Origin: Candidatus Rifleibacteriota bacterium
Lineage (GTDB): Bacteria; Riflebacteria; Ozemobacteria; Ozemobacterales; Ozemobacteraceae
Reading direction: 5' to 3'
Length of the DNA stretch: 7,331 bases
Assembly: GCA_022704885.1 (NCBI GenBank)
Contig: JAKJFO010000103.1
Span: 1-7,331 of the forward strand
Shown here: piece by piece, positions 1 through 6,478 of the stretch
Numbering within the stretch: the stretch's first letter is position 1
Layout of the letters: the number at the start of each line of letters is the position of its first letter
The notes under the pieces: model-generated
Told to the model about the DNA's origin: nothing
Seen by the model: only the letters and a program-made list of their open reading frames with translations
Databases searched by the model: none
Program-made: the position numbers and the translations under genes

Positions 1-860
1 GCTGCTGGTGCGCCCGGTTGCAGTTCAAAATCCTCAGGCTTGAGCCTGGTCAACTTGACCGATTCGATTTCGGAGATCGATTCGATGGCATACTTGACCG
101 CATCGTCATCGGCTTCTCCGAGCAGAACCATCTTGAAGGAAAGATCGAATTTTTCCTCTTCGATATCCTTTGTTTCAGGAACTGACTTGATAATTTCGCA
201 TTTGAGCTCTTCAAGGCTGCGGGCAACCATGAAGGCACGGGGAGCCTTGAGCAGACAGTCCGGAACCAGCGTGACAACCATAAGCATAATGTGAGAGCCA
301 CGTTGATGTGCTTCGATCAGCAGTTGCTGCTCGAATTCATTCATCGAGATATCTGCCAGCTCGAGAGCCAGTTGCGATTCTTCTGTATTCTGTGCTGTCG
401 GCCGGGCCTCGGCAACTACTGTCGGTTTGTCTTCGGCGGCAACAGCTTTGGCTTCGACTTTGCTGGCCGCTGATTTGCCTTTAGAGGCATCGTGAAGTTT
501 TCTGACTATGGCTTCAATGTCGACGTTCGAATCTGTGGCTTCGATGCTGTCGTTGACAAGGGTGCGCAGAACATCGAAAGTTTCAAAAATTACATCTATG
601 ATCGATGAACTGACTTCAAGCTGGTGGTTGCGCAACTGGTCGAGAATGCTTTCCATTTCATGGGTAAGGTGGGCAACTTTCTCAAAACCCATAGTGGCCG
701 ACATCCCCTTGAGGGTATGCGCGGCTCTGAATATCTCGCCGATGGCCTCCAGGTTAGTGGGGTCCTGCTCAAGGGCGAGGAGAAATTTGTCCATCAGGTC
801 GAGGTTCTCGCGCGAACCATCGACATACATTCCCATGTATTGGGACAGATCGATGTCCAT
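1..860 (-). CDS. cheA: Chemotaxis histidine kinase CheA, N-terminal part (gene runs off the window)
   Basis: CheA autophosphorylates in response to chemoreceptor arrays and passes phosphate to CheY and CheB. The frame is open from ATG at 860 to the window edge, giving 286 whole codons. Residues 1-105 are the P1 histidine phosphotransfer domain: the motif AAHTLKGMSATMG places the phospho-accepting histidine at residue 48 (codon 717-719). An Ala/Lys/Glu-rich linker covers about 125-165. Residues 187-273 look like the P2 CheY-binding domain, with the segments KAPRAFMVARSLEEL and EEKFDLSFKMVLLGEA. The dimerisation, kinase and CheW-like domains lie beyond the window. The start is secure: an in-frame TGA lies 21 bases upstream with no other ATG between, and GAGG sits 6 bases before the ATG. 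It lies 127 bases after flhF, so it may be read through from the flagellar operon, transcribed from its own promoter, or both. Codon use looks like that of its neighbours. Confidence 0.96.
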   Translation of the reverse strand, partial: MDIDLSQYMGMYVDGSRENLDLMDKFLLALEQDPTNLEAIGEIFRAAHTLKGMSATMGFEKVAHLTHEMESILDQLRNHQLEVSSSIIDVIFETFDVLRTLVNDSIEATDSNVDIEAIVRKLHDASKGKSAASKVEAKAVAAEDKPTVVAEARPTAQNTEESQLALELADISMNEFEQQLLIEAHQRGSHIMLMVVTLVPDCLLKAPRAFMVARSLEELKCEIIKSVPETKDIEEEKFDLSFKMVLLGEADDDAVKYAIESISEIESVKLTRLKPEDFELQPGAPA

Positions 861-866
861 CAGTTG

Positions 867-870
867 CCTC
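867..870 (-). promoter_or_regulatory. Ribosome binding site of cheA
   Basis: GAGG lies 6 bases upstream of the cheA ATG at 860. It is a partial Shine-Dalgarno match at a normal distance. Together with the in-frame TGA upstream, it fixes the start. Confidence 0.6.
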
Positions 871-889
871 GGCTCATATCATTGTTTGA

Positions 890-899
890 CAGCATGCTG
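890..899. repeat. 10-base perfect palindrome in the cheA leader
   Basis: CAGCATGCTG reads the same on both strands. It lies just downstream of the predicted cheA promoter boxes, where a repressor site or leader element could sit. It is too short and unspaced to be a terminator hairpin, and no function is established. Confidence 0.35.
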
Positions 900-913
900 C
901 ATAAGAATTAAAT

Positions 914-919
914 ATTATA
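914..919 (-). promoter_or_regulatory. TATAAT box, possible housekeeping -10 element for cheA
   Basis: A perfect TATAAT lies at 919-914 on the minus strand, about 55 bases upstream of the cheA ATG. No good TTGACA-like box is found 16-18 bases further upstream; the best is TTTCTA at 18-base spacing. As a sigma-70 promoter it is therefore half supported. It lies a few bases downstream of the sigma-28-like -10 box, so the two could give overlapping start sites or one may be accidental. Confidence 0.3.
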
Positions 920-923
920 CAGT

Positions 924-950
924 AAATCGGTATAAAATAGAAACTAATTA
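924..950 (-). promoter_or_regulatory. Candidate sigma-28 (FliA/SigD-type) promoter for cheA
   Basis: On the minus strand TAAT (950-947) is followed after 15 bases by ACCGATTT (931-924). The sigma-28 consensus is TAAA-N15-GCCGATAA, so the match is three of four in the -35 box and CCGAT plus correct spacing in the -10 box. Chemotaxis genes are commonly sigma-28 dependent, which fits the position about 65 bases upstream of the cheA ATG. The region is AT-rich, so a chance match is possible, and this remains a prediction from sequence alone. Confidence 0.42.
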
Positions 951-952
951 AA

Positions 953-964
953 TGCATTCATGCA
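953..964. repeat. Short inverted repeat upstream of the cheA promoter region
   Basis: TGCAT-GA-ATGCA is a perfect 5-base inverted repeat with a 2-base centre, overlapping the 8-base palindrome AATGCATT (951-958). It lies between the flhF stop and the sigma-28-like -35 box. It could be a binding site for a dimeric regulator or simply chance in AT-rich sequence. It has no following T-run on the minus strand that would make a terminator. Confidence 0.25.
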
Positions 965-987
965 GAAACCGAGATGATAAATGAGCA

Positions 988-2547
988 TCAATATTCGGCA
1001 TCCGGGAAAAGCCGTGAATTGAAGAAGTCGAAACTGGCCTTGCGAAAGTCTTCGGGAACCTTTTGCCCGTTGGTTATGTAGGCCAGCGACTTGCCAGTTT
1101 TGAACAAAAGTGCCAGAAGCGGACCTATGGTATTGGTTTCGTCGATCTTGGTGAAAATAAGATGATCGAAGCCGACTCGACCGAAACAGCGAACCGTGTC
1201 TACCATGTCGCTGTATTTGGTGTTTGCACCCAGAACCAGGTATTTTGATGCTGTTGGCAGCTTTTCGATGAATCCGCTCAACTCGCAGAGTTCATTGGTG
1301 TCTTTCTGGCAACGGCCGGCGGTGTCGACAATGATGAGATCTTTGTCCTGATGGTTGAGAAGAGCTGTGTCGATGTCATCCGGTTTGTAGAGGATTTCCA
1401 TTTCTGCGCCGATGATTTCGGCGAACTGCTGCAGATGATTCACCGCGCCGATTCGATAGGTATCCATGGTGAAAAGCGCTATCGACTTCTGATTGCGGGG
1501 GCAGACGCCATAAGCCGCTGCCAGCTTGGCAATTGTCGTTGTCTTGCCAACTCCGGTCGGGCCGATCAGCACAACCGTTGTCGGGCCGTTTTTGCGCTTG
1601 AATTCTATTTCAGGCGAAAATTTCAACTTCTGCTCAAACCACTGGCAGGCAGCTCGCAGAGCTTCTGTTGGCTCTCTTAACGCGCTTGCCGGCAGATTAT
1701 CCTTGAGATCGAAAATGATCTGATCCGCTATTTCGCTGGGAGTTTCCATGGCCAGTAAGCTCTTTTTTACCTCAAAAAGTCCCTTCGGCAGGTCGGCAAC
1801 CTTGCGCTCTAGAGCTGCTCCAGATTCCCGGTTGAGGTTCTGCAGCATGGCAAATATCTGATTAACTCGGTCTTCCATCGCTGATACCATCATTCTCATG
1901 TCGTCTGACGAAGCTTCTGAGCGCGTTCTGGGTTGTGCCATCGCTTGCTGCTTTTTATCTTCAGGCTTTGGAAGTATTTTTTCGCGACGTTGTCTTTCGT
2001 CTTTCACCGCCATTATTTCTGCCAGCAGATTCTGTATCTGGTGCGGTTCGAGACCAGGGTCGTTTATGCTTTGTGGTTGCGGCTCATCGTCGCCTTCCTG
2101 AATCGATCTCAGTCCATGGACTTCGCGGCTGTTATGTGACAGTTTCTGCGCCGCGTAGGCTCTTATTCCCGGAGTGTAAGCCGGGGCTTTTTCCATGACC
2201 GCCGAGGCTTCGGTTTTTTTTGCAGATGCCGGTGCCGGGCTGGTTGCCGGTGTGCGGATCTGGTTCTTGTCGTTACCGGGAATGACAGGAGCCCTGGGAA
2301 CGCTGACTTCGACAGACGGCAATGGTCGTGACGGCGCATCGTTTACTGAACGTACCACTGGCTTGCGATCGAGAATCCCAATTGTCAGCTCAACCAGTTC
2401 CTTGGTGCCGAGACCGAGATAAATAGGATGCTTTACCCGCTTCGAGGTCAGAACTTCAAAATTACCCTTGCCGTATTTGTTTTCGGCTTTCAGATTCGCT
2501 TCAAAAAAGGTTTCGCCTAGCAGTTTTTCGTATTGCTGGTAACTCAT
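988..2547 (-). CDS. flhF: Flagellar placement GTPase FlhF
   Basis: FlhF is an SRP-family GTPase that localises to the membrane at the site of flagellum assembly and recruits early basal-body parts. The 519-residue protein has an N-terminal B-type region (about 1-65, with KYGKGNFEVLTSKRV and LGLGTKELVELTI). A long Pro/Ala/Gln/charged linker follows (about 66-215). Next come helices forming the N domain (about 250-320) and the G domain (322-519). The G domain shows the P-loop GPTGVGKTT (329-337), DTYRIGAVNHLQ (362-373), DTAGR (408-412), TKIDE (466-470) and GQKVPED (494-500), so the GTPase should be active. The ATG directly abuts the flhG TAA (TAAATG), which suggests coupled translation. A strong AAAGGAGG lies 13 bases upstream inside flhG. 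Usually flhF precedes flhG; here the order is reversed. Confidence 0.97.
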   Translation of the reverse strand: MSYQQYEKLLGETFFEANLKAENKYGKGNFEVLTSKRVKHPIYLGLGTKELVELTIGILDRKPVVRSVNDAPSRPLPSVEVSVPRAPVIPGNDKNQIRTPATSPAPASAKKTEASAVMEKAPAYTPGIRAYAAQKLSHNSREVHGLRSIQEGDDEPQPQSINDPGLEPHQIQNLLAEIMAVKDERQRREKILPKPEDKKQQAMAQPRTRSEASSDDMRMMVSAMEDRVNQIFAMLQNLNRESGAALERKVADLPKGLFEVKKSLLAMETPSEIADQIIFDLKDNLPASALREPTEALRAACQWFEQKLKFSPEIEFKRKNGPTTVVLIGPTGVGKTTTIAKLAAAYGVCPRNQKSIALFTMDTYRIGAVNHLQQFAEIIGAEMEILYKPDDIDTALLNHQDKDLIIVDTAGRCQKDTNELCELSGFIEKLPTASKYLVLGANTKYSDMVDTVRCFGRVGFDHLIFTKIDETNTIGPLLALLFKTGKSLAYITNGQKVPEDFRKASFDFFNSRLFPDAEY

Positions 2548-3483
2548 TTACTGCATCGAACCTCCTTTGAAAAATCTGGTGAGCCTGGTGAAGAATCCTT
2601 CAATGCCGTCACGAACAACAGTTTCTGGGATTTCGTGAAATGACTGCGATACTATTTTGCGGATTCCTGTCGCTGCTGGCGACATTGGCGAAAACAACAT
2701 CAGAGGCGTCTGCTGACGCACCGCCAGGTGCATATTGCGATCTTGCGGAAGCGTGCCGAGGTGGTGCACCGGAAAATGCAGGAATTCAGCGGCAACCCGT
2801 GCAACGCGCTCATGCACCTGGGTCCCTTCGGCTTCCTCGTCGACTCGGTTGACCAGAAGCGAAACGTGGCTTTCGGGTCGGCGGTTGCTGATTATCTTGA
2901 TGATGCCGTAGGCATCGGCAAGAGAAGTCGGTTCTGTCGTAGTTATCACTACAATCTGATCGGCGGCCTGACAGAATGAAATTACACTGTCACTTATTCC
3001 GGCGCCGGTGTCGATCAGCAGAAAGTCAGTTTTATCTTCAAGAAAACGCAGCTGGTGGAACAGTCTCTGCGACTTTTCTTGGTCAAGCTGGGCAAGCTCT
3101 GAAACACCGGAGCCTCCGGCGATTATCTGTATGCCACTGGGCCCCTGAATCATTATTTCGTCGATGTTCATCTCGCCATTGACTACATCCATAAGATTGT
3201 GGCGCGGCCTTATTCCAAAAACCACGTCGATATTGGCAAGGCCGAGATCGGCATCGAGAATGATCACACGCTGTCCGGACTGCGCAAGGCATATCGCCAT
3301 GTTGGCTACCAGACTGGTTTTTCCGACGCCACCCTTGCCTGAAGTTACGGTGATGGTTCTGGCTATTTTTTCGCCGGCCTTTCGTGGCGTGCGGGCTTCA
3401 AGACGTTTGAATACATAGGGCTGAATCTGTTTGCGTGTTTCCGCGATTATCGCTTCAATCGGCTTTATCACAGGTTCAGTCAT
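2548..3483 (-). CDS. flhG: Flagellar number regulator FlhG (MinD/ParA-type ATPase)
   Basis: FlhG (FleN/YlxH) is a MinD-like ATPase that partners FlhF and limits flagellar number. The 311-residue protein has an intact deviant Walker A motif SGKGGVGKT (48-56; Lys50 and Lys55). The switch I region is LDADLGLANID (76-86) and the Walker B-like segment LLIDTGAG is at 155-162. The C-terminal helix around 294-307 (IEGFFTRLTRFFK) is amphipathic and resembles the MinD-type membrane-targeting sequence. The oddity is the N-terminus: the DQAxxLR motif that FlhG proteins normally use to stimulate the FlhF GTPase is absent, and residues 1-42 are a different charged helical stretch. That motif is instead found at the start of the preceding gene. 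The start follows the upstream stop by 4 bases, with only a weak GGGAA ahead, so translational coupling is likely. Alternative names are fleN, ylxH and minD-like. Confidence 0.95.
   Translation of the reverse strand: MTEPVIKPIEAIIAETRKQIQPYVFKRLEARTPRKAGEKIARTITVTSGKGGVGKTSLVANMAICLAQSGQRVIILDADLGLANIDVVFGIRPRHNLMDVVNGEMNIDEIMIQGPSGIQIIAGGSGVSELAQLDQEKSQRLFHQLRFLEDKTDFLLIDTGAGISDSVISFCQAADQIVVITTTEPTSLADAYGIIKIISNRRPESHVSLLVNRVDEEAEGTQVHERVARVAAEFLHFPVHHLGTLPQDRNMHLAVRQQTPLMLFSPMSPAATGIRKIVSQSFHEIPETVVRDGIEGFFTRLTRFFKGGSMQ
2561..2568 (-). promoter_or_regulatory. Strong ribosome binding site of flhF, inside the end of flhG
   Basis: AAAGGAGG lies within the last codons of flhG. It is 13 bases before the flhF ATG (2547), slightly far, and only 4 bases before another ATG at 2556, which would give Met-Gln-stop and end exactly where flhF begins. 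The Shine-Dalgarno quality contrasts with the weak sites of the two genes upstream, so flhF may also be translated independently. Confidence 0.6.
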
Positions 3484-3487
3484 GGTT

Positions 3488-4327
3488 TTAAAACATTCCC
3501 GGTATAAGATAAATCAGGTTTTCGCTCAAACAGTAAAGAAAATCCCTCGAACCTTCTTCGACGGCAGAAATTCTGCCACGGAGTCCGGCGTCATTTTCGG
3601 GTGGGATAAAAGTGCTATTAGAAAGTACCATCCCTGAGGTAACGAGGTCAAGAGCCAAAAACTGTTTTGCAACAATTTTTATTTTGCTGCTCGAACTCTC
3701 AGCTGGCGGCGATTTTCCCTGCATGAAGTCGAGCATGCCGATTGGCGAGAAATAGCCGGAGAGATGGATGGACTTGACCGTCTCGTAGCATTTGAAAAGT
3801 GAGTCTGAATGCTGGGGCACCATAATGCAGACGGCGTCTGTCGCGTGCAGAACACTGTTGTATCTTTTGAGGTCACGCGCATTGAGACTGATCCATACTT
3901 CTGACGAGCTTTTCAGGCTTCTGATCAGATGTCTGAGAAAGTCGATGCGGGTATGTTCCGGTTGTTCGGTAATGTCGACGAAATCAGGCTGAAAGGGCAT
4001 TATGGTGAGTGGTGTAAGTCCCGATTCTATGCGAATGGGCACTGGATAGCGCAGTTTGATCTGTGTCTTTGGCAATGTCTCAGGGTTTATCAGCGCTGCC
4101 TGATCCCAGAAGCAGGCCCGCGGGGAATATTTCATAAGACCTGATATCCAGCTGGTGGCCGGGGGGAACGATGCGTCGGCAATGTCGGGAACAATGAGCG
4201 CGACAGTTGCGAACGGTGATGGGCGGATTATCTGTGATAAAAAGGTTTCGCCATTGATCGGTGCCGGCGGATTTGACCGGTCGACCATTTCTTTCAATTT
4301 ACGGAGGGTGGCTGCCTGGTCGTTCAT
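3488..4327 (-). CDS. Unnamed protein with an FlhG-like DQAxxLR N-terminus and a degenerate MinD/ParA-like body
   Basis: I do not recognise this as a named gene. The 279-residue protein begins MNDQAATLRKL; residues 3-9 match DQAxxLR, the N-terminal motif by which FlhG is known to activate FlhF. The rest looks collinear with the FlhG next door. A hydrophobic strand (42-47, VALIVP) leads into DIADASFPPATSW, where FlhG has its Walker A loop. FWDQA (73-77) sits where FlhG has LDADLG. VWISLNARDL (144-153) sits at Walker B. Residues 160-187 align without gaps to FlhG 171-198, with seven identities in 28. There is no glycine-rich loop and no signature lysine, so ATP binding is unlikely. No signal peptide or clear membrane segment is seen; the C-terminus (RDFLYCLSENLIYLIPGMF) is hydrophobic. 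It starts 10 bases after flhA and ends 4 bases before flhG, without a clear Shine-Dalgarno. The homology is inferred by eye; its presence as a real gene is secure. Confidence 0.88.
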   Translation of the reverse strand: MNDQAATLRKLKEMVDRSNPPAPINGETFLSQIIRPSPFATVALIVPDIADASFPPATSWISGLMKYSPRACFWDQAALINPETLPKTQIKLRYPVPIRIESGLTPLTIMPFQPDFVDITEQPEHTRIDFLRHLIRSLKSSSEVWISLNARDLKRYNSVLHATDAVCIMVPQHSDSLFKCYETVKSIHLSGYFSPIGMLDFMQGKSPPAESSSSKIKIVAKQFLALDLVTSGMVLSNSTFIPPENDAGLRGRISAVEEGSRDFLYCLSENLIYLIPGMF

Positions 4328-4337
4328 AATGGGTTAT

Positions 4338-6428
4338 TCAGTTCTGTAGTGAAATCAGGCCTACTGATTCGAGCTTGAGTGTTGTCGGGATTTCCTGGTA
4401 TGACAATACGGTGAGTCGTGGAGCGATGCGTTCGGTCAGGCGTTTTATACTGAGTCGCAGAGCAGAACTGCACAGAATTATCGGTGCAATACCTTCCTGC
4501 ATGACACTGTCGATTTTGCCTCTGATGCCTTCAAGCAGGCGCTGCGCCGAGGTCGGGTCGATTGCCAGCTGCACCGAGCCATCTATTTTCTGCAGCGCGT
4601 TGCCGAGCATCTGCTCGAGTTGCGGGTTGAGCGAAATCACTTTTAGCGTGCCGGTGTCGTCGAGCAGCGGCTTGCAGATGTGCCTGGCCAGAGCCTGGCG
4701 GGAAATTTCGGTCAGAGTGTCGACTTCGTTGATGCCGGCACAGTCTGCGAGAGCTTCGAGAATGTTGACGATATGACGTATCGAAACATTTTCTTTGAGC
4801 AGATTCTGCAAAATTTTCAGCAGGGTTGAGTGGCTGACGACCTTCGGCACGACTTCTTCAAGAACCAGCGGGTATGTTTCCTTGACGTTGTCCAGCAGTT
4901 GCTGCAGTTCCTGGCGGCCCAGTATCTCATGGGCATTCTTGCGGATTATTTCGGTAAGATGAGTGGCGATGACAGTCGACGGATCGACCACGGTGTAACC
5001 GGCCATTTCAGCGCGATCGCGTTTCGAACTTTCTATCCAGACGGCCGGCAGGCCGAAAGCAGGCTCTTCGACCGGAATTCCATCGACCTTGGTGGTGGCA
5101 TTACCCGAATCCATTGCCAGAAAGTGGTCTGGCAGTATCTCATAAGAAGCGAATTCGACGCCCTTGATCTTGAAACTGTAGGTTGAGGGGTGCAGCTGAA
5201 TATTGTCGCGAATGCGTATCGGCGGAACAACCAGTCCAAGATCGATCGCTATCTGACGTCTGATCAGGGTTATGCGGTTGAGCAGGTCTCCGCCCTGGTT
5301 GGTGTCGACCAGAGGTATCAGGTTATACCCGATCTCAAGTTCCAGCGGATCGACAGACAACAGCGAAGAAACGTCTTCCGGACCGGTTTTGGCTGTCTCT
5401 TCTTCTGCGATTTTGCTTTCCATGGCTTTCTGCTCGAGTTCCAGGTCGCTCTTGTGGGCGACATAAGCCAGAATGCCAAAAACTACCGAAAGCATGAGAA
5501 AACTGAATTTCGGCAGGCCAGGAACCATGCCGAGGAAGCCAAGCAGGCCTGAACCGATGCCGAGCACGCGCGGGTTGGTCAACAACTGATCGCTGACCTC
5601 CTGGCCGAGGCTTGAATCAGAACTTGCGCGGGTGACGACGATACCGGTAGCAGTCGCAATCAGAAGAGCCGGAATCTGAGTGACCAGGCCATCACCAACA
5701 GTGAAGAGTGCATAGGCCTGCAGCGCATCCATGGCCGATTCGCCGCGCTGAAAAACGCCGATGACCAGGCCACCGAGCAGATTGATAATCGTGATGATTA
5801 TGCCGGCAATCGCATCGTTTTTGACGAATTTACTCGCACCGTCCATCGATCCATAAAAATCTGCTTCTCTTTTTAGATTGAGACGGCGTTTTGTGGCTTC
5901 TTCCTGGTCGATGGCGCCGGCATTGAGGTCGGCATCGATGGCCATACCCTTGATCGGCATGGCGTCGAGTGTGAAACGTGCTGCTACTTCGGCGACGCGT
6001 TCGGCACCCTTGGTGATTACGATGAATTGAATGAGCACGAGAATGATGAATACAACCATGCCGACGACGTAATTGCCGCCGACAACGAAGTTGCCGAAAG
6101 ATTTTACGATCTCGATCGTAGCCCCGCGTCCCGAGAGAATAATGCGGGTAGAGCTGACATTGAGCGACAATCTGAAAAGAGTGGCTATCAGCAGAAGGCT
6201 CGGAAAGGCTGAAAACTCGAGCGCTTCCTTGTTGTAAATGGATACCAGAAGTATGATCAGCGCCAGAGCGATGTTGAGGGTCAGAAAAATATCGAGCAGC
6301 GCAGATGGCAGGGGCACGACCATCATGATGACGATGAGCACGACGCCAAAAGCAAAGATGATATCTTTGCTCTGTAACAGTGACGCAAACGGTATGTTTC
6401 TCAATACTCCGCTACTGCTGTCTGCCAA
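4338..6428 (-). CDS. flhA: Flagellar type III export gate protein FlhA
   Basis: FlhA forms the nonameric ring of the flagellar export gate. It couples proton flow to export and docks chaperone-substrate complexes with its cytoplasmic part. The protein has 696 residues, the usual length. About eight membrane segments lie in 1-325 (near 22-40, 43-64, 74-90, 113-138, 204-226, 240-266, 289-305 and 308-324). The conserved FHIPEP-family loop is at 143-205, with ERVAEVAARFTLDAMP, AIDADLNAGAID, DFYGSMDGASKF and KNDAIAG. A charged linker (about 326-355) leads to the cytoplasmic domain (356-696). Residues 158-162 read PIKGM where the family usually has PGKQM. The start is TTG at 6428: GGAGG lies 5 bases upstream, no ATG or GTG lies in frame between it and an upstream TGA, and the protein begins at the expected place. 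It follows flhB by 50 bases and ends 10 bases before the next gene. Confidence 0.97.
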   Translation of the reverse strand: MADSSSGVLRNIPFASLLQSKDIIFAFGVVLIVIMMVVPLPSALLDIFLTLNIALALIILLVSIYNKEALEFSAFPSLLLIATLFRLSLNVSSTRIILSGRGATIEIVKSFGNFVVGGNYVVGMVVFIILVLIQFIVITKGAERVAEVAARFTLDAMPIKGMAIDADLNAGAIDQEEATKRRLNLKREADFYGSMDGASKFVKNDAIAGIIITIINLLGGLVIGVFQRGESAMDALQAYALFTVGDGLVTQIPALLIATATGIVVTRASSDSSLGQEVSDQLLTNPRVLGIGSGLLGFLGMVPGLPKFSFLMLSVVFGILAYVAHKSDLELEQKAMESKIAEEETAKTGPEDVSSLLSVDPLELEIGYNLIPLVDTNQGGDLLNRITLIRRQIAIDLGLVVPPIRIRDNIQLHPSTYSFKIKGVEFASYEILPDHFLAMDSGNATTKVDGIPVEEPAFGLPAVWIESSKRDRAEMAGYTVVDPSTVIATHLTEIIRKNAHEILGRQELQQLLDNVKETYPLVLEEVVPKVVSHSTLLKILQNLLKENVSIRHIVNILEALADCAGINEVDTLTEISRQALARHICKPLLDDTGTLKVISLNPQLEQMLGNALQKIDGSVQLAIDPTSAQRLLEGIRGKIDSVMQEGIAPIILCSSALRLSIKRLTERIAPRLTVLSYQEIPTTLKLESVGLISLQN

Positions 6429-6433
6429 GCCGC

Positions 6434-6438
6434 CCTCC
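6434..6438 (-). promoter_or_regulatory. Ribosome binding site deciding the TTG start of flhA
   Basis: GGAGG is followed after 5 bases by TTG at 6428. It is the strongest Shine-Dalgarno in the flhB-flhA gap and supports the rare TTG start over the later in-frame TTG at codon 9. Confidence 0.7.
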
Positions 6439-6478
6439 GCGCCCGTTCTGCTGGTGAGACACTGTCAATGATCTCTAC

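Larger units (their letters stand above)
861..987 (-). other. Intergenic region between flhF and cheA
   Basis: This is the only sizeable gap in the window, 127 bases and clearly richer in A and T than the flanking genes, especially at 901-960. It holds the candidate promoter boxes and two palindromes listed separately. I see no hairpin followed by a T-run on the minus strand, so nothing suggests that transcription from the flagellar genes stops before cheA. Confidence 0.7.

Noticed and set aside
508..951. Plus-strand reading frame of 147 codons opposite the cheA start
   Set aside because: It lies antisense to the clearly recognisable CheA P1 domain, has low-complexity Ser/Arg-rich composition and no recognisable domain.
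861..987. Rho-independent terminator after flhF
   Set aside because: The inverted repeats are 5 bases or less per arm and none is followed by a T-run on the minus strand.
3488..4327. The extra gene being a decayed pseudogene copy of flhG
   Set aside because: The frame is intact over 279 codons, tightly spaced with both neighbours, and keeps the specific DQAxxLR motif, so it looks selected rather than decaying.
4375..4776. Plus-strand reading frame of 133 codons opposite the end of flhA
   Set aside because: It is the complement of conserved FlhA cytoplasmic-domain codons and its composition is that of a shadow frame.
6463..6468. Perfect TTGACA on the minus strand in the flhB-flhA gap, as a -35 box for flhA
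   Set aside because: The sequence 15-19 bases downstream is GC-rich and has nothing like a -10 box; the Shine-Dalgarno and operon spacing explain the gap.
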